Assembly: GCF_015594605.1 (NCBI RefSeq)
Contig: NZ_JADNQT010000011.1
Location: 1 to 64,000 of the forward strand
Direction of reading: 5' to 3'
DNA from: Streptococcus sp. HF-1907
Lineage (GTDB): Bacteria; Bacillota; Bacilli; Lactobacillales; Streptococcaceae
Length of the DNA stretch: 64,000 nt
A program made the position numbers and the translations under genes. Every line of letters starts with the position of its first letter. The stretch's first letter is position 1. Under the pieces are notes generated by a model. The model ran no database searches, was not told where the DNA came from, and saw nothing but the letters and a program-made list of their open reading frames with translations. Positions 52,621-61,632 of this stretch are shown here, in pieces.

Positions 52621-53139
52621 ATGAAAAAACATAACATTCTCTTAGTTGACGGCTACAATATGATTGCTTTCTGGCAAGAGACCCGTCAACTCTTTAAAAC
52701 CAATCGTCTGGATGAAGCGCGTGAGCTATTGCTCCGAAAACTCAACCACTACGCCCACTTTGAACACCTTGATATTGTAGTCGTCTTTGACGCCCAGTAT
52801 GTGCCAGGTGTTCGTCAGCGCTATGACCAGTACAAAATTTCAGTCGTCTTTACCGAAGAAGATGAGACTGCGGATTCTTATATCGAACGAACGGCAGCAG
52901 AGCTCAATCAGTCAGCACTCAATCTCGTTTCTGTGGCAACCAGCGATTTGAACGAGCAGTGGACTGTTTTTTCTCAAGGTGCCCTTCGTGTGTCTGCTCG
53001 TGAGTTGGAACAACGTGTCAACACAGTTAAGTCTGACTTGGATAGGATGTCCAGCCAGATTGATTTAGCCACGCCTAAATTACGTCCCTGGAATGATGAC
53101 CAGCTAGGAAAACTACAAAATCTTTTAAAAGATCTTTAA
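52621..53139 (+). CDS. NYN-domain ribonuclease (YacP/Rae1-like)
   Basis: 172 aa. The PIN-like NYN fold has LLVDGYNMIAFW, DIVVVFDAQYVPG and EDETADSYIERT acidic sites, followed by LVSVATSDLNEQ. In Bacillus, Rae1 cuts mRNA on ribosomes. It usually follows the rlmB-type gene in Firmicutes, as here. GGAAAGCC precedes the ATG. Confidence 0.88.
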   Translation: MKKHNILLVDGYNMIAFWQETRQLFKTNRLDEARELLLRKLNHYAHFEHLDIVVVFDAQYVPGVRQRYDQYKISVVFTEEDETADSYIERTAAELNQSALNLVSVATSDLNEQWTVFSQGALRVSARELEQRVNTVKSDLDRMSSQIDLATPKLRPWNDDQLGKLQNLLKDL

Positions 53140-53140
53140 A

Positions 53141-53168
53141 GAAAATTCGCCACTGGCGGATTTTTTTG
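53141..53168 (+). terminator. rlmB-NYN terminator
   Basis: AATTCGCC/GGCGGATT followed by T6. Confidence 0.82.
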
Positions 53169-53223
53169 GTATAATAAGTAAAATTACTTTGACAATCAAA
53201 ATACTTTAACACAGAGGATCAAT

Positions 53224-54084
53224 ATGTCTTTTAAAATTTTTACGGATTCAACAGCAGATTTAGACGAGCAGTGGGCCATTGATAATCAAGTGGGCTTGCT
53301 TGGATTAAGCATCGAAATGGATGGACAAGCCTATAAAACAGTCGGACCAGACCGCATCACCAATTCTTTCTTAATTGAAAAAATGCAGGCTGGCGCTAAA
53401 CCAACAACCAGCCAGGTGAACGTCGGTCAGTTTGAAGAGGCATTTTCAGCCTATGCCAAAGAAGGCACACCAATCTTATACCTAGCCTTTTCATCTGTTC
53501 TTTCAGGGACATATCAGAGTGCCACGATTGCGCGTGAGATGATTTTGGAAAAATACCCAGACGCAAGAATTGAGGTTATTGATACCTTGGCTGCCAGCTT
53601 GGGAGAAGGCTACTTAGCCATGTTGGCGGTTGAAGCGCGTGATGCAGGCAAGTCTCTGGATGAAGCCAAAGCTCTGTTAGAGGATGTTGTGCCACGTCTG
53701 CGGACCTACTTCCTAGTTGATGATTTGTATCATTTGATGCGTGGCGGGCGTTTGTCAAAAAGCTCTGCTATTATCGGAAGTCTAGCTAACATCAAACCTC
53801 TTTTATGGTTGGATACTGAGGGCAAGCTCGTGCCTTTATCTAAAACACGTGGTCGCAAAAAAGGTATGAAAGAAATGTTCAATCAAGCCAGCCAAGATTT
53901 AGACCATACAACAGCCTTGGTTGCTCATGCCGAAGACCCAGAGGCAGCAGAATCTCTTAAAGAACAGCTGTTGGCTAAGGATGGTATAGACAAGGTCATT
54001 GTACTCCCATTGGGACCAGTCATCACAAGCCACGTAGGACCAGGAACCCTAGCTGTCTTCACCGTTGGGAATCAAGCACGCTAA
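53224..54084 (+). CDS. DegV-family fatty-acid-binding protein
   Basis: 286 aa with KIFTDSTADLDEQWA at the N-terminus, TSQVNVGQFEEAF and SSVLSGTYQSA, and RGGRLSKSSAIIGSLANIKPLL in the C-terminal half. It is typical of FakB/DegV proteins that hold a fatty acid for the FakA kinase. AGAGGATCAAT precedes the start. Confidence 0.92.
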   Translation: MSFKIFTDSTADLDEQWAIDNQVGLLGLSIEMDGQAYKTVGPDRITNSFLIEKMQAGAKPTTSQVNVGQFEEAFSAYAKEGTPILYLAFSSVLSGTYQSATIAREMILEKYPDARIEVIDTLAASLGEGYLAMLAVEARDAGKSLDEAKALLEDVVPRLRTYFLVDDLYHLMRGGRLSKSSAIIGSLANIKPLLWLDTEGKLVPLSKTRGRKKGMKEMFNQASQDLDHTTALVAHAEDPEAAESLKEQLLAKDGIDKVIVLPLGPVITSHVGPGTLAVFTVGNQAR

Positions 54085-54166
54085 GAAATTTCCTAGTTAG
54101 TTTAGATAGTTAGTAGCTGGAAGCGAATACCTACTTAAGTCAATGATTTTATGGGAAATAAAACGG

Positions 54167-54207
54167 AAAACAGGTTTAAATCACTTGACGGAGAGCCTGT
54201 TTTTTTG
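54167..54207 (+). terminator. degV terminator
   Basis: AAAACAGG/CCTGTTTT with a 21-base loop, then a T run. Confidence 0.65.
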
Positions 54208-54211
54208 GTAT

Positions 54212-54304
54212 TATAATAAACGGTATTGTTTACCCCATTTGAAAGGCCCCGGAACCTTCCAAATACCTTCGATGGGACGGAACACCCATCACCCTTGTAA
54301 ACAA
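54212..54304 (+). promoter_or_regulatory. rplM promoter and structured L13-type leader
   Basis: -10 TATAAT (54212-54217). A closing stem TTGTTTAC (54226-54233)/GTAAACAA (54297-54304) encloses ATTTGAAAGG (54237-54246)/CCTTCCAAAT (54255-54264) and GATGGG (54271-54276)/CCCATC (54285-54290). This three-way junction fits the L13 ribosomal-protein leader class. Confidence 0.72.
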
Positions 54305-54331
54305 ATATTACGAATTCGTATAGGAGAAATC

Positions 54332-54778
54332 ATGAACAAAACAACATTCATGGCTAAACCAGGCCAAGTTGAACGTAAATGGTACGTTGTTGACGCAACA
54401 GATGTACCTCTTGGACGTCTTTCTGCAGTAGTTGCTAGCGTACTTCGCGGAAAAAACAAACCAACATTCACACCACACACTGATACAGGTGACTTCGTTA
54501 TCGTTATCAATGCTGAAAAAGTTAAATTGACTGGTAAAAAAGCAACTGATAAAGTTTACTATACTCACTCATTGTACCCAGGTGGTTTGAAATCAATCAC
54601 AGCTGGTGAATTGCGTTCTAAAAACGCTGTTCGCTTGATTGAAAAATCAGTTAAAGGTATGCTTCCACACAATACTCTTGGACGCGCACAAGGTATGAAA
54701 TTGAAAGTATTCGTTGGTTCAGAGCACACACACGCTGCACAACAACCAGAAGTACTTGACATTACAGGTCTTATCTAA
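54332..54778 (+). CDS. rplM: 50S ribosomal protein L13
   Basis: 148 aa, full length: [41 protein letters not shown], with the C-terminal [30 protein letters not shown] is the ribosome site. It is co-transcribed with rpsI, 22 bases downstream. A structured leader suggests autoregulation. Confidence 0.98.
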   Translation: MNKTTFMAKPGQVERKWYVVDATDVPLGRLSAVVASVLRGKNKPTFTPHTDTGDFVIVINAEKVKLTGKKATDKVYYTHSLYPGGLKSITAGELRSKNAVRLIEKSVKGMLPHNTLGRAQGMKLKVFVGSEHTHAAQQPEVLDITGLI

Positions 54779-54800
54779 GAGAGAAAGGAGTATTATCTAA

Positions 54801-55193
54801 ATGGCACAAGCACAATACACAGGTACAGGACGCCGTAAAAACGCCGTTGCACGCGTACGTTTGGTTCCAGGTACTGGTAAAATTACTGTTAACAAAAAAG
54901 ATGTAGAAGAATACATCCCACACGCAGACCTTCGTCTCGTTATCAACCAACCTTTCGCAGTTACTTCAACTGAAGGTTCATACGACGTACACGTTAACGT
55001 TGTAGGTGGTGGATACGCTGGTCAATCAGGTGCGATCCGTCACGGTATCGCTCGCGCATTGCTTCAAGTAGACCCAGACTTCCGCGATTCATTGAAACGC
55101 GCTGGACTTCTTACTCGTGATGCACGTATGGTTGAACGTAAGAAACCAGGTCTTAAAAAAGCTCGTAAAGCTTCACAATTCTCAAAACGTTAA
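54801..55193 (+). CDS. rpsI: 30S ribosomal protein S9
   Basis: 130 aa, with [27 protein letters not shown] at the start and the basic end [24 protein letters not shown] precedes the ATG. Its 3' end is a known integration target of streptococcal tyrosine-recombinase elements, and a decayed element lies directly downstream. The coding sequence is intact. Confidence 0.98.
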   Translation: MAQAQYTGTGRRKNAVARVRLVPGTGKITVNKKDVEEYIPHADLRLVINQPFAVTSTEGSYDVHVNVVGGGYAGQSGAIRHGIARALLQVDPDFRDSLKRAGLLTRDARMVERKKPGLKKARKASQFSKR

Positions 55194-55218
55194 GAACAGC
55201 TTTACAGCAACGATTACA

Positions 55219-55252
55219 GACACTCAATGTTTACCTCATTGGGTGTTTTTTC
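55219..55252 (+). terminator. rplM-rpsI terminator
   Basis: CACTCAATG/CATTGGGTG followed by T6. Confidence 0.9.
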
Positions 55253-55298
55253 GTGCACTTTTTGAAAAACTCACCTCAAAATTCACCTTATTTTTACC

Positions 55299-56521
55299 TT
55301 ATTTATTTTTGAGCTCTCTGTAAGCAGTTTCGCCAGCACTAAGTGGAACAACATTTGAAGTATTAACATAAATCTTTGTTGTACTCAAATCACTATGTGT
55401 TAAAGCTTCTGAAATGGATTCCAGAGACATTCCTGCCTTCTAGCTAAAGTAGCACCAGTATGCCTTAACATGTGAGGAGTGGCATGCCTAAGATTTTTAT
55501 GGCGACGTTCTACAGATTTCATCTTGTTATTAAGGTAATCTGCATGCAGAGGGCTATTCACATTGCCTTTAGTGTCAATATAAGTAAAGACATATTGTTC
55601 TGGAGTTTGAATGATACCAAATTTTGCTAATTCTGATTTTTGTTGAATTTTCCATTGATATAAGAGAACAGTTAGCTCTTGAGGAATAGCAAAAATTGTT
55701 TTCTTTTCTCCTTTAGTAGACTTAGGCTTCTTATATTTATCCAAGGCTTGGATTAAACCAATTTCAGATGTATCTAAGGAGATATGTTTCCACTGTAAAG
55801 CATAGCTTTCCGATTTACGGTCGTTTAAGATAAAAGTTGTAAAAAATAAAACATAGTCTTTAAGCGACAATTTTTTGTTTTCTAGGTCTTCTTGGAACAT
55901 TTCAAACCATTCCCGTAACTCACTTAAAGTAAGGTATAAATCTTCATCACGCTTAGCTTCTTGTAATTTGATTTTTTTAGTAGCCTTAATACGACTGATT
56001 GTTTTAGATAGGCGATTCATTTCAATATATTCTAATTCCTCTGCCCAGTCAAAAATGGAATTAACATAACTACGTATGACTTTGAAATTTGCATATTCAT
56101 TTGCTTTAGCAGTCATCAGATTTAAGACGACTGTTTTATTCTGATTTAAAAATTTAATGGAATAATTTCCAAACATTGGTAAAATATGTAATCTAAAAAC
56201 AGTTTCTGTATTGTTAACTGTTGGAAGAGTGGGTGGTTTATTTGTTGAAGTCGTTTGACCTGCTTTATAGGCTTCCCACCAGACATTATGATAAAAATCT
56301 TTGAAGAGAATATCGCCATTGATTGCTTGATGTGGTAATGCACCCCCTTTTTGGATAGTGTTAATATCTATTAAAATGTGTAGTTCAGCTTCTTTAGCCT
56401 CCTTCTTTGTTTTAAAACGCTTATCGTAGTAATTTCCTGAAATTCCCAAAGAAGGTCTAGCTTCTGTTGGAACATAGAGTTTTAAACGATAAGAACCATT
56501 TGAGGTTTTTGTAATTGTCAT
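55299..56521 (-). pseudogene. Tyrosine integrase, C-terminal frameshift
   Basis: The intact frame from 56521 runs through an AP2-like arm domain, a core-binding domain and the catalytic part with Arg (LNDRKSESYALQW), Lys and HMLRHTGATLAR, then shifts and stops at 55400. The other frame carries on with KAGMSLESISEALTHSDLSTTKIYVNTS, which holds the last His and the nucleophilic Tyr, ending RELKNK at 55299. One A lost from an AAA run near 55436-55443 explains it. The encoded 373-aa product lacks the Tyr and cannot recombine DNA. Confidence 0.88.
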
Positions 56522-56575
56522 AGTAATCTCCTTTTTACTGAGCTAGAAAATTACCCTGACTTTATTATAATGAAA

Positions 56576-56848
56576 TCAAAAGTGATTTTCCAGTTGTATC
56601 ATCCATCTACGGATACTGTCTTTATCAAATCGAATTGTTTTTCCAATCCGAATATGTGGCATTCCCTTTCTTATCCAGATATCCAGCGTGTTATTTGAAA
56701 TTCCCAGATACTGACAGGTCTGCTTTTTATTTAAAAAAGGACTAATTTGTCCTGAATCTTCTTTAACGGTTTCAATCTCATTTTTAATAAGATTTGCAAC
56801 AAACAGTTGAATTTCTTTTGTTTGTTCTTCTGGTAAAATAACTTGCAT
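56576..56848 (-). CDS. Excisionase-like helix-turn-helix protein
   Basis: 90 aa. The C-terminal half is a MerR-like winged helix of the Xis type: LNKKQTCQYLGISNNTLDIWIRKGMPHIRIGKTIRFDKDSIRRWM. It would direct excision with the neighbouring integrase. GGGAGGAAAATT precedes the start on the minus strand, and an upstream start in the same frame lacks this. Confidence 0.85.
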   Translation of the reverse strand: MQVILPEEQTKEIQLFVANLIKNEIETVKEDSGQISPFLNKKQTCQYLGISNNTLDIWIRKGMPHIRIGKTIRFDKDSIRRWMIQLENHF

Positions 56849-56958
56849 AATTTTCCTCCCTTTTAGGCAATAAAAAAGCAAGAGCTATAAAGCCCTTACC
56901 TTAAGGAGATTATGAAAAAGAAAAGTTTTAGGATTATTTATAATATAATCGTATAATC

Positions 56959-57335
56959 TTAATTTTCTTTTAAAAATTTTTCAAATCTCTGTTGGTCATT
57001 TTCTGTTAACTTTCCGATTAAGCGAACTTGAACAAGTTCTACATCTAAATCATAAAGTTGAACGGTATCAATCCAAGATGGTTTCACTAATCCTGCCTCT
57101 TCCCATTCTTTTATTTCAAAGTATTTTGAACGAATATAAGATGATTTACGGGAATACTGACTAGTGATATGGTAGGTTCTGATAACTTCTTCATTATTTG
57201 CAATGACTAGAGACGGTAGGTTCTGATAACTTCTTCATTATTTGCAATGACTAGAGCAGGACGTCTTTTAGCTCCCGTCCCATCACTAAAAGCGATAGTC
57301 GCTATCAGAATATCATATGGGTTATAGTTGTCCAT
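56959..57335 (-). pseudogene. PemK/MazF-like toxin, broken by a 44-bp tandem duplication
   Basis: The frame begins MDNYNPYDILIATIAFSDGTGAKRRPALVI, a typical PemK/MazF-like opening, and ends after about 42 codons in a stop created by the repeat at 57173-57260. Removing one copy leaves exactly 111 codons, continuing to SSYIRSKYFEIKEWEEAGL and ending at 56959. The start overlaps the antitoxin end by 14 bases, the classic coupled TA order. Confidence 0.82.
57173..57260. repeat. 44-bp tandem duplication in the toxin gene
   Basis: Copy 1 at 57173-57216 and copy 2 at 57217-57260 are identical over 42 bases. The 44-bp length shifts the frame. Confidence 0.95.
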
Positions 57336-57627
57336 GTCTTTCCTCGTATTCTGGATAGTCTTCATCAAAGAAATCTGCGATTACTTCTGGATTAGAAGCA
57401 GTCACTTTGATAACATTTGAGTTTGCCAAAGCTAGTCTTTCTAAAGGATTATCAGAAATAGCATGGACTTGTTTTCTTAAATCAAATGGCAATCCATTCA
57501 CCTCCTTTGATTTTTGTAAGAACATCACGAAAGCGTCACCTACAGAAGTTCCTAAGGATTTGTATAGTACCGATACTTCATCTAGTAATTCTGAATCTAC
57601 TCGCTTTTGAAACATTTTTTTAGTCAT
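57322..57627 (-). CDS. RelB/DinJ-like antitoxin
   Basis: 101 aa starting MTKKMFQKRVDSELLDEVSVLYKSLGTSVGDAFVMFLQKS, the ribbon-helix-helix N-terminus of RelB/DinJ antitoxins. The C-terminus is acidic (FFDEDYPEYEERHGQL) and would wrap the toxin. AGAGGTGATT precedes the start. The antitoxin is intact although its toxin is broken. It probably also represses its own promoter. Confidence 0.85.
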   Translation of the reverse strand: MTKKMFQKRVDSELLDEVSVLYKSLGTSVGDAFVMFLQKSKEVNGLPFDLRKQVHAISDNPLERLALANSNVIKVTASNPEVIADFFDEDYPEYEERHGQL

Positions 57628-57639
57628 ACAATCACCTCT

Positions 57640-57681
57640 TTTGTACTTCAATTGTACGACAAATGTAGTTTTTTTTGTCAA
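57640..57681 (-). promoter_or_regulatory. TA promoter and candidate operator
   Basis: On the minus strand, TTGACA (57676-57681) and TACAAT (57651-57656) have a 19-bp spacer. The dyad TTTGT(AC)...(GT)ACAAA with two GTAC cores (57640-57663) covers the -10. Confidence 0.5.
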
Positions 57682-57685
57682 ATTT

Positions 57686-58738
57686 TTACTTCCCAATCAC
57701 ATAAGTAAATTGGTTAGCCGTTGCTTTATCAAATGTGCGGTAAGAAACAACTCCAAGTCCCTTGGCGTTTGCTTCTGAAATGAGAATAGACCCGTCTGAT
57801 TTGACCTGCTCCACGAAAACTACGTGACCATAGGTTGGGTCAGAACCAGCCTGACCAGGAGAGAAAGATATCGCACTATGCTCTGTTGGTGTATGTGTGG
57901 TTTGGTAGCCTGCTTTCTGCTTCCAATCCCCACCATTGCCCATATAAGGGTCAAAGTTAACGCCTACCTCTTTGGCTCGATTATAGACAAACCACGTACA
58001 TTGTCCCCAAGGATAAGTCGCAGAAGTGTAGTTAGAGGTGTTGATTGCTTTTGTAAGGCTATATCCAGCAGGTACTCCATCAGAAGTTACGCCTCCACCG
58101 CCTCGTGATTTGGCAGTTGTCTCACCTGTTAAGGTATCTTTGAAGAGGTTATACCATTTTCTCGCATTCTTTTTCAGGTCACTAGCTTTGGTTTGACCGT
58201 CTGATAAAGCGACCCCTTCATAATGTTCTGACCAATAAAGCGCTGCCTCTTCAGGGTCAGTCGCTTTTTGCATTTCTGTTTTGACTTTGCTATAAGAGCC
58301 GTTTAGCTCTGTAGATAAGAGGTTTAGTTCAATATCAGAATCTAATTTCTTTTGTTTTGCCTTTGACCAGCGATTGCCATTGATAGTAGAAGACCAGCCT
58401 GACCATTGGAAATAACCAGCTACACCACCACCTGTATTGACTGCTTTAGGGTCAAATCCACTTTCACGTTCTGCAACCGCTAAACTTCCAGAAGCTCCTG
58501 CGATAGTAAATTGCTCTTGTGAGAGTTCATGGTTGAGAATTTTGATGACATCACTAGCCCGTTCTTCTGAAATATTGGCTTTTTGAGCTACTTTTTTAGC
58601 CGTTAGTTTGGTTTGTAGTCCTTTGGTTTGTCCATTAGAAGACGCACTACCTGCGAAAGCTCCCATGATAATGACGACTAAGAACAAAGGTAAAACCAGA
58701 GCACTTAAAGCACTAACAATTACTAGTTTTTTCTTCAT
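57686..58738 (-). CDS. Conjugation-type peptidoglycan hydrolase (lysozyme-like plus CHAP)
   Basis: 350 aa. One membrane anchor (residues 5-28), then a lysozyme-like domain with AERESGFDPKAVN...GYFQWSGW (Glu91 as likely catalyst). A Gly-rich hinge leads to a CHAP domain with Cys247 (GQCTWFVYN), His305 (GHVVFVEQV) and Asn324. It is VirB1-like and opens the wall for the ICE conjugation channel. It appears complete but lies outside any working transfer module. Confidence 0.88.
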   Translation of the reverse strand: MKKKLVIVSALSALVLPLFLVVIIMGAFAGSASSNGQTKGLQTKLTAKKVAQKANISEERASDVIKILNHELSQEQFTIAGASGSLAVAERESGFDPKAVNTGGGVAGYFQWSGWSSTINGNRWSKAKQKKLDSDIELNLLSTELNGSYSKVKTEMQKATDPEEAALYWSEHYEGVALSDGQTKASDLKKNARKWYNLFKDTLTGETTAKSRGGGGVTSDGVPAGYSLTKAINTSNYTSATYPWGQCTWFVYNRAKEVGVNFDPYMGNGGDWKQKAGYQTTHTPTEHSAISFSPGQAGSDPTYGHVVFVEQVKSDGSILISEANAKGLGVVSYRTFDKATANQFTYVIGK

Positions 58739-58746
58739 CTTCCCTC

Positions 58747-58974
58747 CTAAGTTTTCACGTAGACTGTCATCATCACCGTTTCAAATCGCCATTGAGCCGT
58801 TAAAATGAGAGGATTTTCTTTGATAGTTGCCAACAGTTGCTCTTTCTCAGTCTCTTTTACTGAAAATAAAAGGAAAAAATCAATAGAAGGCTTTCTCTTT
58901 CCATAGGCAAGGGCAACCGCATTGTTCACCGTCTGTTCAAAACCTCTTTTAGAATAAATACGTGTATTCATCAT
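58747..58974 (-). CDS. Small ICE-associated protein
   Basis: 75 aa (MMNTRIYSKRGFEQTVNNAVALAYGKRKPSIDFFLLFSVKETEKE). It is a soluble protein not recognised beyond its position between the CHAP hydrolase and the VirB6-like gene, where ICEs usually carry a small conserved gene. It overlaps the upstream gene by 4 bases. Confidence 0.65.
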   Translation of the reverse strand: MMNTRIYSKRGFEQTVNNAVALAYGKRKPSIDFFLLFSVKETEKEQLLATIKENPLILTAQWRFETVMMTVYVKT

Positions 58975-59630
58975 TCCTTTCCTCCTCTCAATCGTGCTAA
59001 TTCCTCTATTATCTGATGTTTACGGTTGATATTGACTTTTAATTTATCGTCTTTTGGCAAGGTTTTACGATAGTTCCTGATAAAGGCATTTGAACCTTGC
59101 GCTTGGTATAGTGCTTCATCATCTTTATAAGGTTCTAATTCTTTTTCGAGTTTATTGATTTTGCGCTTCTGTCTCCAAGAGAGGCGATTTTGACGGCGCT
59201 CTTCAAACTCTTTCTGTTCTCTGCTTTGCTTTGTATCCATTAGCGGAGAAGGTTCTGTGTCAAAAGGTTGAACGCTTGTGTCTTCTTCCTGAATAGCAGA
59301 TTCAAAAGTCTCCATTGGCATATCTGGCTCTTGAAATGCTGTTGTTACCTCGTTGGGAACGCCTGTTTCTTCAAAGGAAGAAGTAGCGGGTGTTTCCTCC
59401 TCGTCATTTTCTGAAGGTGTTGAACTTTCTGTTTTTTCTGAAGTCGGATGGGGATTTGAAAAAAGAGTTTTCATCTGTTTACCAGCATTCATGAATAGTC
59501 CCGCTCCAAATCCCGCTCCAGCAAGGAAAAAGTTTCCAGATGTTTGAGCCATTTCAAAGGCGTTAGTGGCTTTTGTAGGTAGTTGTTTCATCTGGTCTTG
59601 TCCATTTGAAACGGTTATCTGATAAAGCAA
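58971..59630 (-). pseudogene. C-terminal remnant of a CD3337/EF1877-type conjugation membrane protein
   Basis: 219 codons from a TTG. The N-terminal part has TNAFEMAQTSGNFFLAGAGFGAGLFMNAGKQMKTLFSNP, the last membrane part of a VirB6-like protein, then a long acidic linker and the charged end WRQKRKINKLEKELEPYK...RKHQIIEELARLRG. Intact members are several times longer, so the 5' part is deleted. No normal start or ribosome site exists, and a stop lies a few codons upstream. Confidence 0.75.
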
Positions 59631-59790
59631 GGTATCTATTATGGAAAGAGCTCACCGTTCGAAGTAAATATAGTTGATGGATTTTCACTTGATTTTGTAA
59701 AGAAAAGCTAGATTATATATTATTGCTCCGCCCTTTTAGTCTTTTTTTCCTAAAAAATATGTCTTTTCTCGAAAGATATATTATAAATAT

Positions 59791-59819
59791 TTGACATATT
59801 TGTAGTATTTTAATAGTAT
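59791..59819 (+). promoter_or_regulatory. Promoter of the two-gene AT-rich cassette
   Basis: TTGACA (59791-59796) and TAGTAT (59814-59819) with a 17-bp spacer. Confidence 0.65.
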
Positions 59820-59878
59820 TAAGTCGTTACAAGCTCTTGGTTTTTTGGCACAGGAGTGCCTAGAAGGAGGAAGAAGTA

Positions 59879-59998
59879 ATGAATGTCAATTGGACTGAAG
59901 TTATTTTGGCTCTTATTGAGCTTGTATCAACTTCTGTTAATTCACATAAAGAAATTATTCTTGCTAGATTAGCTAATGAAGTAAATTCAGAGAATTAA
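59879..59998 (+). CDS. 39-residue peptide of unknown function
   Basis: It starts MNVNWTEVILALIELVSTSV and ends in a polar helix with ILARLANEVNSEN. An amphipathic N-terminal helix is likely. AGAAGGAGGAAGAAGTA is a very strong ribosome site and a consensus promoter lies upstream, so it should be well expressed. It sits 58 bases before the next gene with no terminator, as a probable partner. Confidence 0.62.
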   Translation: MNVNWTEVILALIELVSTSVNSHKEIILARLANEVNSEN

Positions 59999-60056
59999 TG
60001 GAAAAGCTTATAGCATGTGAGTTTAGCTCATATGCTATTTTTAGAAGGGAAAAATT

Positions 60057-60965
60057 ATGGCTATTGCACCTTTTGATAATAATGATTATGAACTGATTCT
60101 CTCTGATTTAATTGCTGATATTTATTACTCTGATATTAGTGATGGAAGTAGAATAGTATTATTAAGAAAATTAACTGAGTTATTAGCACGTAAGTTCTTA
60201 GACTTAGGGGCGGGAGAACCTATGAACTTAGAGGATATAACTGCCTATGAAAAAAATGATAAATTTAAAGTTACTGAACAATATAATAAAGTTGATAAAC
60301 GGCTAGTCAAAGATTTTGAAAAAACGATAAATAGATTAAGGAAAATTGGGAATAAACATACACATACAGCGAATGTGTTAGTTGCTAATAAAGATGAATT
60401 AATTATGGCAGAGGATTCTATTTGGGAATTGTTCTCATATCTGTTTGTTCAATATTTTTTGAAGTATAATCTCAACTTAAAGTCAGATAAAAATGTTTTA
60501 TCATTCTTTTCTCTATTGCCTCCTGAAATTAGATATCGAACGTTAAAAAAATTAGTTGAAGTAGAAGGATTTGATAATATTCAACTACTTGACAAGTTTC
60601 TTTTATCGATTGTGAAAACTAAGGGGATTGATGAAGCTAGGTTCTGGCTCAACAGTAATCGTGAAAAGATTCAAAATATGGATTATCCTTCAGAAGCAGA
60701 GATTATTGAATACGAGGAAGATTTTAGTCAGGAAGATTTACCTCTTAAATTGAGAAATTATTCTGATTCTTATGGACTGTTAGCATCAGTTATTAATCAT
60801 GCTGATGTTCGTTCGGCTTCACATGGACTATATAAAAATTTTGAGGAAGTAACAGCAATTTATGAGCAATATAATTTAGAAGATTATCTATCAAGTTCAG
60901 AAGAACGGGAAAAATTCAAAAATCTTATAAAATTTTGCTTTATAGGTAGAATTTCTGTTTTTTAG
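60057..60965 (+). CDS. Uncharacterised protein with DUF4145-like region
   Basis: 302 aa, soluble, rich in Lys, Asp and Asn, and clearly more AT-rich than the core genes. The N-terminal 110 residues include LLARKFLDLGAGEP and LRKIGNKHTHTANVL, which resembles the DUF4145-type RxIGNxxxH motif seen in many defence-associated proteins. The rest is helical with no motif I recognise. AAGGGAAAAATT precedes the ATG. It follows the 39-residue gene and lies between ICE and IS remnants. Function is unknown. Confidence 0.65.
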   Translation: MAIAPFDNNDYELILSDLIADIYYSDISDGSRIVLLRKLTELLARKFLDLGAGEPMNLEDITAYEKNDKFKVTEQYNKVDKRLVKDFEKTINRLRKIGNKHTHTANVLVANKDELIMAEDSIWELFSYLFVQYFLKYNLNLKSDKNVLSFFSLLPPEIRYRTLKKLVEVEGFDNIQLLDKFLLSIVKTKGIDEARFWLNSNREKIQNMDYPSEAEIIEYEEDFSQEDLPLKLRNYSDSYGLLASVINHADVRSASHGLYKNFEEVTAIYEQYNLEDYLSSSEEREKFKNLIKFCFIGRISVF

Positions 60966-61219
60966 AATAGTCAATATTTCTCTGTTTCAAAGCAATTCAC
61001 TCAAATTTATTGGAATCTTTTCTGATAAAGGTGTAGTTATTTTTAAACTTTTACGTGATTTAGCCAATCAAGGAAAATATACATGTTACTCTAAAAAACT
61101 CCCTGTTTTCTTCAAAGTAATTCTAGCTTTTTGAAATTGCGACAAAATATAAAAGCCTAGAAGCTTGAAGTGACAGACATTCAAAGTAATTCCAACTCCT
61201 AGTCATAAAACTTTATCCC
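60966..61219. other. AT-rich stretch without a gene
   Basis: Probably debris from transposition. No ORF with a ribosome site is visible. Confidence 0.4.
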
Positions 61220-61498
61220 ATGAAGTCCATAACTGCAGATAATGGAAACGAATTTTCATCATTGAGTAAGATAGAGGGATTAGATGTTTATTTTGCACAT
61301 GCCTATTCATCTTATGAACGAGGTACAAATGAGAATTTTAGTGGACTACTAAGAGAGTTCATTCCGAAGGGGTGTTCGTTAAAAGAACTAAATCAGAATC
61401 TTTTAGAGGACTATGCAAAGGCTATCAATGAAAGACCTAGACGAATCCGTGGCTATCAGTCCGCAAAAAAGCTGTTTGAGCTAACTCAAACAGCTTGA
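61220..61498 (+). pseudogene. IS30-family transposase, C-terminal fragment
   Basis: The 92 codons read KSITADNGNEFSSLSKIEGLDVYFAHAYSSYERGTNENFSGLLREFIPKG...INERPRRIRGYQSAKKLFE, the DDE end of IS30 transposases with D(NGNEF) and E(RGTNEN). The N-terminal two thirds are gone. CTTTGTTGCACTTGACTTGACAATT just after it looks like the IS right end. Confidence 0.85.
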
Positions 61499-61632
61499 AA
61501 GATACTCATTTAATCAGAAGAACAACTTTGTTGCACTTGACTTGACAATTAGGGAAATAAAAAAATTGAAATATTTCGGCGACAAAGAATTATTTGATAT
61601 ACTGGAAGTATCATTTGGAAAGTAGGTTATAC

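Larger units (their letters stand above)
55253..59660. mobile_element. Decayed integrative element at the rpsI 3' end
   Basis: The stretch holds a minus-strand set of a broken tyrosine integrase, excisionase, a TA pair with a broken toxin, a CHAP/lysozyme hydrolase, a small conserved gene, and the C-terminal third of a VirB6-like conjugation protein. Everything else expected of an ICE (VirB4, coupling protein, relaxase) is missing. The right boundary near 59640-59660 is where the truncated reading frame ends. No direct repeat of the rpsI end was found in the window, so attR was probably lost. Confidence 0.75.

Noticed and set aside
54122..54131. ComX box in the degV-rplM gap
   Set aside because: GCGAATAC lacks the leading T(A/G) and lies far from any start. 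rplM is a constitutive gene.
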